Source: Candidatus Hydrogenedens sp. (lineage in GTDB: Bacteria > Hydrogenedentota > Hydrogenedentia > Hydrogenedentales > JAEUWI01). Taken from it: a stretch of DNA of 64,000 nt. Positions 41,191 to 49,456 of this stretch are shown piece by piece. The stretch is taken from positions 310,001 through 374,000 of the forward strand of contig WGMK01000015.1 of the NCBI GenBank assembly GCA_016125095.1, read 5' to 3'. Numbering within the stretch: the first letter of the stretch is position 1; each line of letters opens with the position of its first letter. The position numbers were made by a program, and so were the translations under genes. Under the pieces are notes generated by a model. It was not told the origin of the DNA and searched no databases. It saw nothing but the letters and a program-made list of their open reading frames with translations.

Positions 41191-41518
41191 AGCGAAGCCG
41201 GGCTTCGAGAAGGATTTGGAACAGCTGGAGCAGATTGTCTCCGCGCTGGAGGAGGGCGGATTGAGCCTCGACGATTCGCTGCAGCGTTTCGAGGAAGGCA
41301 TCAAGCTGGCCCGCCGCTGCGAGAAGGCCCTGAGCGAGGCCGAGAAGAAGATCGAGATCCTTACGAAGAACGCGGACGGCGAACTGGAAGCCGAGCCCTT
41401 CGACGAGGACGAGGAGGCAGAGGAACCCGCGCCCAAGGCGAAAAAGCCCGCGCGCAAGAGCGACCCGCATGACCTGCCGCCGGACGGCGAGGAAGAGGAC
41501 GGGGAGCTGTTGTTTTGA
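41183..41518 (+). CDS. xseB: Exodeoxyribonuclease VII small subunit
   Basis: 111 residues. The first ~65 are the conserved helical domain: FEKDLEQLEQIVSALEEGGLSLDDSLQRFEEGIKLARRCEKALSEAEKKIEIL carries the LExIVxxLExGxLxLExSLxxFExG signature. It wraps the coiled coil of XseA. The remaining ~45 residues are an acidic tail of Asp/Glu and Lys/Pro, longer than in E. coli (80 residues). The start overlaps xseA by 8 bases and the stop overlaps the ispA ATG by one base (TGATG), so all three are one operon. Confidence 0.94.
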   Translation: MAKAKPGFEKDLEQLEQIVSALEEGGLSLDDSLQRFEEGIKLARRCEKALSEAEKKIEILTKNADGELEAEPFDEDEEAEEPAPKAKKPARKSDPHDLPPDGEEEDGELLF

Positions 41519-42378
41519 TGGATGCCCGCGCGCTGCTGCGCGATAAGGCCGCTCGCACCGAGGCGGCCATGCGCGCCTATGCCGACGCCTGGAACGCCCC
41601 CGAGCCGCTGGGCGATGCCGTGCGCTACAGCCTGTTCGCAGGCGGGAAACGGCTGCGTCCGGCCCTGGCGCTGGGCGCCTGCGAAATCGTGTGCGGCGAC
41701 GATGCCCCCGCGATGCCGGCCGCCTGCGCGCTGGAAATGATTCATACCTATTCACTCATTCACGACGACCTGCCCGCGATGGACGACGACGCGCTGCGCC
41801 GCGGCCAGCCCACCTGCCATGTGAAGTTCGGCGAGGCGACGGCCATTCTCGCGGGCGATGCGCTCCTGACGATGGCCTTTGACGCACTGGCGGACACGGG
41901 GTCGATGGAGGCCGTGCGCGAAGTCGCGCGTGCCGCGGGTATCGCCGGCATGGTGGGCGGTCAGCAAATGGACCTGAGCGCCGAGGGCAAGGCGCTGGGC
42001 ATCGACGGGCTGCAGGCCATCCACCGCGCGAAAACCGGCGCGCTGATCCGCTGTGCCGTGCGCGTGGGCGCGATGCTAGGCGGCGCGACTCCCGAGGCGT
42101 TGGCCGCACTGACCGCCTACGGCGAGCACATCGGGCTGGCGTTTCAAATCGCCGACGACGTGCTGGATGTCGCGGGCGACGAGGCGGCCATCGGCAAGCC
42201 GGTGGGTAGCGATGCCAAGTCCGACAAATCGACCTATCCCGCGCTGCTGGGCCTCGACCGCAGCCGCGAACTGGCGCAAGAGACCGTCGATGCGGCGCTC
42301 GAAGCGCTGTCCGCCTTCGGCCCGGAAGCCGACGCCTTCCGCGCGCTGGCCCGCTACATCGTCGAGCGGGAGCATTAG
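41518..42378 (+). CDS. ispA: Polyprenyl (farnesyl) diphosphate synthase
   Basis: 286 residues. Condenses isopentenyl and dimethylallyl/geranyl diphosphate for quinone, wall-carrier and hopanoid precursors. The first Asp-rich motif DDLPAMDDD and the second DDVLD are both intact, as are GGKRLRP, KTGAL and the SDAKSDKSTYPALLG tail region. The residues before the first Asp motif (MIHTYSLIHDD) are typical of short-chain C15 enzymes. ATG 41518 (TGATG with xseB) is preferred; a TTG one codon earlier also fits. The xseA-xseB-ispA order is common across bacteria; here the usual dxs neighbour is replaced by an unrelated secreted protein. Confidence 0.94.
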   Translation: MDARALLRDKAARTEAAMRAYADAWNAPEPLGDAVRYSLFAGGKRLRPALALGACEIVCGDDAPAMPAACALEMIHTYSLIHDDLPAMDDDALRRGQPTCHVKFGEATAILAGDALLTMAFDALADTGSMEAVREVARAAGIAGMVGGQQMDLSAEGKALGIDGLQAIHRAKTGALIRCAVRVGAMLGGATPEALAALTAYGEHIGLAFQIADDVLDVAGDEAAIGKPVGSDAKSDKSTYPALLGLDRSRELAQETVDAALEALSAFGPEADAFRALARYIVEREH

Positions 42379-42381
42379 GCG

Positions 42382-45159
42382 GTGTCCGCCGTGCTCGCCC
42401 TGATCTGCTCCGTCGTCGCGGCCATGTCCGCGGCCGCGCCGCAGCAGGTCAGCCCCGAGCAGTACACCGTATTCGAACCCGCCGCCGCGCTGACCATCGT
42501 CCTCAGCGGCGATATCCCTCGCGAGACCGTGCAGCCGCTGGAGACTTTCTTCGCGCGCGCCGGTTCGCGCGTGAGCCTGATGAATGGTCTCGTGAAGATG
42601 CGGCCGCGCATGAAGGACGAGATCCACGTGGGGATTGCAGGGCAAGGCGGCGCGTTCGCGGACCGCAGCTTGCACCGCTATGCCGAGATCGCGGAGGCCC
42701 TGCCCGCCGCGGGCTACGTGCTCGAAATCCGCAGCGACTGCATCATCCTCTCGTGCAAGGACGCTGCCGGAGTGTCGAACGGCATCAGCCGCCTGATTTC
42801 CTGGGCAGCCCAATCGCCGCGGCAGATTCCCTGCGCGAACATCCGCGATTGGCCGGCCGCCGCGCAGCGGTACGTCCGGGCCGAGGGTCCGCTGTCGGAC
42901 GATGCGCTGGATATGCTCGCGACCGCCGGATGCAATGGCATTTTCTTCGACACCGACTCTTGGGCCGACTTGATTGGCGCGGACGGACAAACCTGGCGCA
43001 ACCTGTTCGACGCCTGCCGCGCGCGGAATATCGAGCCGATACCCGTAGTCGATTTCCTCCAGCATGCGGGTGCCTACCTCAAGCGCTTCCCCGCCGCCGC
43101 AGCTGCCCGTACGCGTACGCAAGAAGTGATGCTGCTGGGCGAAGACTGGGCCGCGCTGAAACACCGCCAACTGCTTCCGGCGGAAACGCAGCCCATCACC
43201 GTCGCGTTTGCCGGTGTTCCGATGGTCGAAGGCCGCGACTTCGTCGTCGACCGGCCGCCACTGGCCTACCCGTATCCCGCCGAGGGGCCGGGTGCGCTCC
43301 TGAGGCGCATCGAGGGCGGCGGCATTCCGGACGGCACAGAAGTGCAGGTGACGTACGCCTACATTCCCGAAGACACCGAGTCGCTCTGCCTGTTCGCGCC
43401 CGAGACCGAATCGGCCGGACGCGCCGTGGCGGACGCGCTCGTCAACGGGCTGGGGGCTAGCTCGGTGCACCTGGGCTTCGGCGACTGCCAGCGCTGGGGG
43501 CAAGACCCGCGCATACCGGCCGATGCCTCCGCCATGCGGCTGCTGCACGAAGCCGCACGCCGCGCCGCCAGCTGGTATGCCTTCGAAGGCGTGCTGCCAA
43601 GACTCTACATGGATCAGGGCATGCTTGCCTCGCCGCGCTTCAGCGAACAAGGCGACTTCGTTCCGGTGCCGGGCATCGAGGTAATCGCGACGGCGCCCGC
43701 CGTCGGGGCGCTGATGGCCATGCCAGCCGAGGCCACGCGAGCCCAGCTCTACGCCGCCGCGCGCCAGGCCGCACGCGCCGGGGGCGGCATGGTCGTGCCG
43801 TGGGCCGCGGGCGAAGATGCCGTGGCCGCAGCGCTCGGCGCGCTCTGGAACCCGGAAGCCCCGGGACTGGCCTGGCCCAAGGTGCTGAATGCGCAGTTCG
43901 GCGCCGACCTGTGGGAACCCGACGATACCGCGCGCCTGAATGCGCTCATGCAGCATGTGAATCGCATGATGCTGGCGGGGCAGTCGCCCGCCCAATTGGC
44001 GGAGTCCTGGTCGGGCGTCGAGCGCATGATTGCCCGCGAAAAGCCGGATCTGCAGGATGAGGTACAACTTAGCGGCGCGCACTATCAGACCTTGCTGGAT
44101 TACCTGTCCGCCGAGGCGCGCTACAACGCGGGCGAGCGCGAGGCCGCGCTGAAGGACCTCGAGCGGGTGGTGCGTCGCAGGGGCGAGCTGGATCCCGCCT
44201 TCGCCGCGGAGCGCATGCAGCGCATCCTCGACACCATGGAGGCGCAGCAGCTCTTCGCGCCGGGGTCCATCGTTTTCGGCGAGCCGCTGTGCTATGCGCG
44301 CCCCGGACGCACGCCGGGGCCGCTCTTCGAGATTCCCGCCACCGCCGCGTATGACGAGGACCGCGGTATGACGAACGTGACGCTCGATCTTTCGCCCGGC
44401 TCAGCTGCCGTCGCGCGAGTCGATTTCGAAAGTGCGGGCGCAGCGTCGCTCTCGCTCGAGTTAGAAGGGCGCAGCCTGTGGACGGCTACTGGCGCGTTTC
44501 CCGTGCGGGGTCCAGCGCTGGTGACGCCGCCGCAGGAAGCCTCGGGGTTGCGGTTAAAGGGAGAAGGCCCCGGCGAACGCGTCGCCATTCGGGAACCGCG
44601 GCTGTCCGCCGCCGCGCCCCCGCGCGAAGCCCGCTGCGTGTCGCTCAGCACCGAGCCGCCGCTGGCCAAGCTGTCCGGCCGGGATGGACTGGCGGGCACG
44701 GGCCGCGCCTATGGCCTGCTGATCGCGGGCGAACCCCGCTTCGCCGCCGCGCAGACCGAGGTGTGGTTCCTCCGCACGCCCGGCCAATGGTTCGCCTACA
44801 TCCGCGCGCACGAACCGCGCATGGATACGATGGTGGCCGGCGGCAGCGCCAACGCGCCCGACGACGCCCGCGAGGAAGTCCGCATCCGTATCCGCACGGC
44901 CAGCGGCGAATACACGTTTGGCGTGTCCCCCGGCGGCGTGCGCTACGATCTCGAATACAACGACCCCGCATGGGATTCCGTATGGTCGGCCGATCTCGCC
45001 CGCGAGTCCGCCCGCTGGGACGCGCTCATCGCGGTACCCTTGAGCGAAATCGGCGGCGCGCCGCGCGCGGGTGAATCGTGGGACGTGCGCATCGAGCGGC
45101 AGCGCCGCAACGTGGTTCAGGAAGACAGCGTCTGGCAGGGGCCCCTGCGCTTCGAATAG
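42382..45159 (+). CDS. Secreted GH20-like protein with CBM9/DOMON-type C-terminus
   Basis: 925 residues, starting with GTG 3 bases after ispA. A signal peptide (~1-18) is followed by a domain like the hexosaminidase N-terminal domain (~35-145; GYVLEIRSDCIILSCKDAAGVSNGISRL) and a TIM-barrel-like region (~150-520; LATAGCNGIFFDTD, VHLGFGDCQRWG). In GH20 enzymes the latter strand reads HxGGDE with the catalytic Asp-Glu pair; here Asp368 is followed by Cys, so activity is doubtful. The C-terminal ~170 residues resemble CBM9-type sugar-binding domains (WDSVWSADLARESARWDALIAVPLSEIG). A glycan-recognising, possibly non-hydrolytic surface protein is inferred. It converges with the amidotransferase gene (6-base gap). 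Confidence 0.75.
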   Translation: MSAVLALICSVVAAMSAAAPQQVSPEQYTVFEPAAALTIVLSGDIPRETVQPLETFFARAGSRVSLMNGLVKMRPRMKDEIHVGIAGQGGAFADRSLHRYAEIAEALPAAGYVLEIRSDCIILSCKDAAGVSNGISRLISWAAQSPRQIPCANIRDWPAAAQRYVRAEGPLSDDALDMLATAGCNGIFFDTDSWADLIGADGQTWRNLFDACRARNIEPIPVVDFLQHAGAYLKRFPAAAAARTRTQEVMLLGEDWAALKHRQLLPAETQPITVAFAGVPMVEGRDFVVDRPPLAYPYPAEGPGALLRRIEGGGIPDGTEVQVTYAYIPEDTESLCLFAPETESAGRAVADALVNGLGASSVHLGFGDCQRWGQDPRIPADASAMRLLHEAARRAASWYAFEGVLPRLYMDQGMLASPRFSEQGDFVPVPGIEVIATAPAVGALMAMPAEATRAQLYAAARQAARAGGGMVVPWAAGEDAVAAALGALWNPEAPGLAWPKVLNAQFGADLWEPDDTARLNALMQHVNRMMLAGQSPAQLAESWSGVERMIAREKPDLQDEVQLSGAHYQTLLDYLSAEARYNAGEREAALKDLERVVRRRGELDPAFAAERMQRILDTMEAQQLFAPGSIVFGEPLCYARPGRTPGPLFEIPATAAYDEDRGMTNVTLDLSPGSAAVARVDFESAGAASLSLELEGRSLWTATGAFPVRGPALVTPPQEASGLRLKGEGPGERVAIREPRLSAAAPPREARCVSLSTEPPLAKLSGRDGLAGTGRAYGLLIAGEPRFAAAQTEVWFLRTPGQWFAYIRAHEPRMDTMVAGGSANAPDDAREEVRIRIRTASGEYTFGVSPGGVRYDLEYNDPAWDSVWSADLARESARWDALIAVPLSEIGGAPRAGESWDVRIERQRRNVVQEDSVWQGPLRFE

Positions 45160-45165
45160 CGGACG

Positions 45166-46305
45166 CTACGCCTCGAAGTATTTTTCGTAGGCATGCGCCG
45201 GCACGACATGCGCGCGGCAGGCCAGCTTGATGGGATACTTGAACAGCTTGAGCAGCGGATACCACGAGGGGTAATCGGTAAAATACTTGTTCGGCGCCGC
45301 GATGATCCGCTCGTACTCCTCGCGCGATAGCCCCTGCTTCTTCAGGCAATAGTTCACCACGTCCTCGTTCTCGAAGAACGGCACCTGATCGAGGATCGCC
45401 AGCGCCTCGTCGCGCGTGATGATGCCGGTGCGCACCCGGGCCGACAGTTCCACGCAACGCCAGTCGAAGCCGAACTTGCGCCGCGCGTAGTTGTACACCA
45501 GCCCGAACAGCTCGTTGTCGTAATGGTGCTGGCCCGTGTCCACCCAGCCGAACTGCTCCTTCAGCAACTCCTCCACCTGCACGCCCGTATCGTCGTAGAA
45601 GTTCGTCGTGTTGACGATGCGGATGCCCTTGATGAAGCCCCAGTAAATCATGTGGTGCAGGTCGACATTCTTGAACTTGCGGAACTTCATCGTGCCGAAG
45701 CGCTTGATAAGCGCGCGCGTGTAGCGCCCGTCCATATAATTCCACTTGAGCGGCGTCACGCCCTCCTCGCGGAACGAGTGGCTCAGGATGATGTAGCGCA
45801 CGCCCTCCGCCACGCAGGCATCGTACAGCGCCCGCGCGATGCCCACGTCGTCCGTCAGGTCGATATACGGCACGCACGCCCGGATGGTCGTGTTGGTCAG
45901 TTCGCGCGATTCTTCCCAGTCGGCGATCACCGTGTGCAGGTCCACCCCGAGGCCATTGCAGACTTTGCGCAGGTTTTCCTTCGCCACGTCCGAGTCCCAG
46001 CCGTTGTCGAAATGTACCGCCAGCGGACGCAGCCCCATGATCACCTTCGTGTGATACAGGCAATACGACGTGTCGCGCCCGCCGCTCACGCCCACCACGC
46101 AGTCGTAACGCTTGCCGCGCCCGTGCCTGCGGATGCGGTCCGCCAGCGCCTTCAGCTCCGCCTCGCCGTGCTGGCCCAGCGGAAACAGCCGGTCGAGCTT
46201 GTCCTGAATGTGGCAATAGCTGCACACGCCCGCCTCGTCGAACGTGATGTCCGGGGCGTGCGTGTCCATTACACATCGGGTGCATTGCTGGTAGGGCCGC
46301 GTCAT
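45166..46305 (-). CDS. N-acetyl sugar amidotransferase (WbpG/PseA type)
   Basis: 379 residues. N-terminal zinc-ribbon-like cysteines (CTRCVMDTHAPDI and CSYCHIQ), then a PP-loop ATP pyrophosphatase domain with VGVSGGRDTSYCLY near residue 70. These features define the N-acetyl sugar amidotransferase family, which with HisH- and HisF-like partners converts an acetamido group of a sugar to acetamidino for LPS or flagellin glycans. It follows the HisF-like gene by 52 bases in the order HisH, HisF, amidotransferase, as in Pseudomonas aeruginosa serotype O5. No sialic- or pseudaminic-acid synthase is in the window, so the sugar is unknown. Confidence 0.88.
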   Translation of the reverse strand: MTRPYQQCTRCVMDTHAPDITFDEAGVCSYCHIQDKLDRLFPLGQHGEAELKALADRIRRHGRGKRYDCVVGVSGGRDTSYCLYHTKVIMGLRPLAVHFDNGWDSDVAKENLRKVCNGLGVDLHTVIADWEESRELTNTTIRACVPYIDLTDDVGIARALYDACVAEGVRYIILSHSFREEGVTPLKWNYMDGRYTRALIKRFGTMKFRKFKNVDLHHMIYWGFIKGIRIVNTTNFYDDTGVQVEELLKEQFGWVDTGQHHYDNELFGLVYNYARRKFGFDWRCVELSARVRTGIITRDEALAILDQVPFFENEDVVNYCLKKQGLSREEYERIIAAPNKYFTDYPSWYPLLKLFKYPIKLACRAHVVPAHAYEKYFEA

Positions 46306-46357
46306 GGGCCGCGACGATACGAAGGGCGGGACAGCGGTGTCAAGTGCCGGTGCGCGC

Positions 46358-47179
46358 TCAGCTTCCGCGCACGCGCTCGGGCGGCTTGAGTTTCAGGTCT
46401 TTGCGGCGCACGCGCTCGGACCCCAACGCCTGGGTGAGTTCGTCGTCCGTCGGGTAGGTGAGGAGCACCGTGCGGCGCGGACCGTAGAACAGGAAGAACG
46501 CCCCGCCCGCCACGGCGCTCGCGTGGCCTTCGTCCACCACCTGCGCCAGATGCTCCACCGACCCCGCGCCACCGCAGGCGATGAGCGGTATCGAAAGCGC
46601 ATCGGCCACGCTCCGCACGAGCGGCAGGTCGTAGCCCTCCATCGTGCCGTCCCGGTCGATGGCGTTCAGCAGTATCTCGCCCGCGCCCTGCGCCTGCATT
46701 TCCAGCGCGCACTCCACCGGGTCGCGCTTGGCGCGTGTCTTGCCGCAATGCGTGTGTACCTCGTAGCGCCCCAGCCACGTGCGCTTCACGTCGATGGATG
46801 CCACAATGCACTGGCTGCCGAACTGGTCCGCCGCCTGCCGCACGAATTCGGGATGCTCGATCGCGTGGGTGTTGATAGATACACGATCCGCCCCGGCGCG
46901 CAGCAGATCGCGGATGGTGTCGAGCGATTTAATTCCGCCGCCCACGGTCAGCGGCATGCGGGTCTCCTCGGCAATCTGCGCCACGATATCGAGATTCGGC
47001 GTCCGCTTCTCCGGCGTCGCCGCGATGTCGAGCAGGAACAACTCGTCCACATTAAAGTTGCTGAACACCCGAGCCGCATTGATTGGGCTGCCCACGTACA
47101 CGTAGTCCTTGAACCGGATGCTCTTTTCCAGCCCCCAGTGCTTGAGCAGCAGAATCGGTATCACACGAACCTTGCTCAT
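46358..47179 (-). CDS. hisF2: HisF-like subunit of acetamidino-sugar synthesis
   Basis: 273 residues, a (beta-alpha)8 barrel related to imidazole glycerol phosphate synthase cyclase. The start VRVIPILLLKHWGLEKSIRFKDYVYVGSPINAARVFSNFNVDELFLLDI (key motifs LLLK, GSPINAARVF) matches the HisF2 branch rather than the housekeeping HisF. The phosphate-binding VGGGIKSLDTIRDLL and ACGGAGSVEHL are intact. It receives ammonia from the HisH partner and feeds it to the sugar via the amidotransferase. It starts 1 base after the HisH stop and is linked to the amidotransferase, not to other his genes; this argues against a role in histidine synthesis. Confidence 0.88.
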   Translation of the reverse strand: MSKVRVIPILLLKHWGLEKSIRFKDYVYVGSPINAARVFSNFNVDELFLLDIAATPEKRTPNLDIVAQIAEETRMPLTVGGGIKSLDTIRDLLRAGADRVSINTHAIEHPEFVRQAADQFGSQCIVASIDVKRTWLGRYEVHTHCGKTRAKRDPVECALEMQAQGAGEILLNAIDRDGTMEGYDLPLVRSVADALSIPLIACGGAGSVEHLAQVVDEGHASAVAGGAFFLFYGPRRTVLLTYPTDDELTQALGSERVRRKDLKLKPPERVRGS

Positions 47180-47180
47180 C

Positions 47181-47798
47181 TCAGGCGGATTCCAAAAAAC
47201 GCTCGAGCAGCCGGAAGCCGTTCACGTGGCTGATTTCCGGGTGGAACTGCGTGCCGATGATGTTGCCCCGTTGTACCGCCGACGTGAATGGATGCCCGTA
47301 CACCGTCGTGGCCGCCGCAGCCTCGGGGTCGTTGCACGCCACGTAGTAAGAGTGCGCGAAATAGAAGCAGGCCCCCGGTTCCAGACCAGCCAGAATCCCC
47401 GCGCCCTGGGGCGGGGCCACTTCGTTCCAGCCCATGTGCGGCACCTTGAGCGCCTCGGGCCCGCCGCCGAAATCGAAACGGCGCGTCTCGGCGTCTATCC
47501 AGCCGAATCCGTTTACGCCGCCTTCTTCGCTGCGGCGGGTGAACAATTGAAAGCCCAGGCAGATGCCCAGGATCGGCACCTGATCCACTTCGACCCTTTG
47601 CCGCAGGGCGTTCGCGAGGCCATTCGATTCGAGATGTGCCATGGCCTTGTCGAAGAAGCCGACCCCTGGCAGCACCAGCCGGTCTGCCTGCTCCACGGCG
47701 GCCGGCGATTGCGCCACGACCGGCTCGGCGCCCAGCTGCCGCAGGGCGCGCACCACCGATTCGAGATTTCCGGAGCCGTAGTCGATTACCGCCAGCAT
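47181..47798 (-). CDS. hisH2: HisH-like glutamine amidotransferase of acetamidino-sugar synthesis
   Basis: 205 residues, class I glutaminase. Catalytic Cys lies in GICLGFQLF (~82-90), with the His-Glu pair in GTQFHPEIS near residue 185. The first strand IDYGSGNLESVVRALRQLGAEPVV matches HisH. It hydrolyses glutamine and delivers ammonia through the HisF barrel. It is the first gene of the minus-strand trio and diverges from the ceramidase-like gene (170-base gap). The housekeeping HisH is nearly identical in motifs, so the assignment to the acetamidino pathway rests on the HisF2-type partner and the adjacent amidotransferase. Confidence 0.86.
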   Translation of the reverse strand: MLAVIDYGSGNLESVVRALRQLGAEPVVAQSPAAVEQADRLVLPGVGFFDKAMAHLESNGLANALRQRVEVDQVPILGICLGFQLFTRRSEEGGVNGFGWIDAETRRFDFGGGPEALKVPHMGWNEVAPPQGAGILAGLEPGACFYFAHSYYVACNDPEAAAATTVYGHPFTSAVQRGNIIGTQFHPEISHVNGFRLLERFLESA

Positions 47799-47968
47799 GG
47801 GAGCGAAACCTTCCCGTAGATGCCTCAGGTGCCGATTGTATCACCCCGCGACCGGGCGAAGAGAACGGGCTAAACGCGATAGGAAACCCAAGACCGTTGA
47901 AACCGGACGGAGGGGGCGTTGGTCTGTACCGGCGCATTCAACCGAAACCTACATTCGAAAGTTCCGCC

Positions 47969-48913
47969 ATGATGTCCAATCAACTCCAAGTTCGCCGCCC
48001 CCTGAATGCCCCCATCTGGGTGCATGCCCTCGCCCTGGGGGGCTTTGCCATGGTTACGCTGGTCTGGATCATCGCTTACTACACTTATCGCGAGACCGAC
48101 GTCTGGGCGGTATGGCTGAACAGCGATGGCCCGAGCCGCTGGCCCAACGGTACCGAGACCCACTTCAACGAGCGCATTTTTCCCGCGAGCATTTTCCGCA
48201 CGCCGTCGAATACGTTCAGCAACCTCGGCTACGTTTTCGTCGGGCTGTATGTGCTGGCCTACTCCCTGTGGGATTTCCGCCGGCCCACCGCGCCCACGGA
48301 CCCCTATGCCATTCGCACGCCGTGGCTCATCGCCTTCTTCGGCTTCTACTGCGTGGGCCTCGGCTTCGGCAGCGGATTCATGCACGCCTCGCTCACCGGC
48401 ATCGGCGGCTGGTGGGACGTCTACTTCATGTTCGGTAGCCTGGTCGCCATGATTGCCCTGCACTGGGGGCGCATCATCCCCGAGATTTCGCTGGGCACGT
48501 TCCGATTTCCGACCTGGCCGCTGCTGATAGCCATCGCCATACCCGTGTCGTATGTCGTGAAGGAATCCCATGGCCGCTTCAGCGATATCCAGATCATGAC
48601 CGGGCTCATCGGCACCATCATCTCCAGCTTCCTGGTCGATTTCGTGCTGCGTCAGCGCCGCATCCAGCACCGGTGGCACATCCTTTCCATACTCGCTTTC
48701 TTTCTGGCCTTCGGCATCTGGAACCTGACCAACGCCAACCGCTTCACCAGCCACGAGGCCATGATTCAGGGGCACGCGATTTGGCACGTCCTGACCGCCT
48801 GCTCCCTGGGCTTCATGGCCATCCTCTACCGAACCGAAGTGCCCGTGGCATCGGCCGAGTCCGAGGATGGTGTCGTCGGCGGCATGGTGCCCAGCGCAGC
48901 GCGAATCGATTAG
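47969..48913 (+). CDS. Ceramidase-like (alkaline ceramidase/CREST superfamily) membrane protein
   Basis: 314 residues with about seven to eight membrane helices. The motif SNTFSNLGYVFVGLYVLAYS (~75-95) and the late HAIWHVLTACSLG (~270-282) give the Ser-Asn, Asp and His residues that coordinate the Zn2+ in alkaline ceramidases of the CREST superfamily. Related bacterial proteins hydrolyse amide bonds of lipids or are uncharacterised. The start is the first of two ATGs (47969, 47972); the frame is open 111 codons further but overlaps the hisH promoter region. GFGSGFMHASLTGIGGWWD contains a further His that is conserved in the family. The substrate (ceramide or other lipid amide) is inferred. 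Confidence 0.8.
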   Translation: MMSNQLQVRRPLNAPIWVHALALGGFAMVTLVWIIAYYTYRETDVWAVWLNSDGPSRWPNGTETHFNERIFPASIFRTPSNTFSNLGYVFVGLYVLAYSLWDFRRPTAPTDPYAIRTPWLIAFFGFYCVGLGFGSGFMHASLTGIGGWWDVYFMFGSLVAMIALHWGRIIPEISLGTFRFPTWPLLIAIAIPVSYVVKESHGRFSDIQIMTGLIGTIISSFLVDFVLRQRRIQHRWHILSILAFFLAFGIWNLTNANRFTSHEAMIQGHAIWHVLTACSLGFMAILYRTEVPVASAESEDGVVGGMVPSAARID

Positions 48914-49000
48914 GCGCATAAACGGGGGTTGAACCGGTGTTTCACTTACGCTAAACTCACGAAGCGAAGATTGCGCTTAGGAAACAAATCCAGAAATCCT

Positions 49001-49009
49001 TGGTATAAT
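49001..49009 (+). promoter_or_regulatory. Extended -10 promoter element
   Basis: TGGTATAAT, a perfect TATAAT (49004-49009) preceded by TG-N, 39 bases before the ATG of the small repeat protein. No convincing -35 box lies 17 bases upstream, as expected for an extended -10 promoter. Confidence 0.55.
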
Positions 49010-49048
49010 TCTCGTGGACGTTTTTCGGGCAATGTTTTGGAGGCAGGC

Positions 49049-49375
49049 ATGGTGGCAGGTGTCGAAACCTGCGGGCTGACCCCCGCGGAACAGCACCAGA
49101 TCGAGCGGCATAAGTACTACATGTCGCAGCGGTTAGGCTACGATGTCGGCATGGAAGCGGCCAAGCGCGATTGGCTGAGCAACCACGCCGCCACCTGGCG
49201 CAAGCGCCGCCAGGAACACATGCTCTGCCTGCAGCGAGCCGAAATCGCCAAGTACCGCTGGATACGCAGCGAGCAGGAACACCGCGACATGGGCCGCGAG
49301 GCCGCCATGGAATGGGTGCAGAAGCACGCCGCCGCCTGGCGCCACTGGTATGAGATGAACTTTCTCGACATCTAG
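49049..49375 (+). CDS. Small helical protein with internal duplication, function unknown
   Basis: 108 residues, all helical and rich in Trp, His and Arg. Two imperfect copies of one motif are visible: YDVGMEAAKRDWLSNHAATWRKRR (~30-53) and RDMGREAAMEWVQKHAAAWRHWYE (~79-102), each with Gly-x-Glu-Ala-Ala, Trp and His-Ala-Ala-x-Trp-Arg. They could form a DNA- or RNA-contacting helical pair, but I do not recognise the family. ATG 49049 is supported by GGAGG 5 bases upstream and by a close extended -10 promoter. It is followed by the DUF1080 gene 82 bases downstream. Confidence 0.78.
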   Translation: MVAGVETCGLTPAEQHQIERHKYYMSQRLGYDVGMEAAKRDWLSNHAATWRKRRQEHMLCLQRAEIAKYRWIRSEQEHRDMGREAAMEWVQKHAAAWRHWYEMNFLDI

Positions 49376-49456
49376 CCGCCTTGACCCCTCCCCGCGCCGC
49401 GGCTACCATGGCGTGTCCCGGAAGTGCCGGATGTTTCCGGAAACAAAGGAACGACC

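Noticed and set aside
46358..47798. hisF/hisH as part of histidine biosynthesis
   Set aside because: The HisF-type start (LLLK...GSPINAARVF) and the linked N-acetyl sugar amidotransferase fit the acetamidino-sugar branch better, and no other his gene is adjacent. Not formally excluded.
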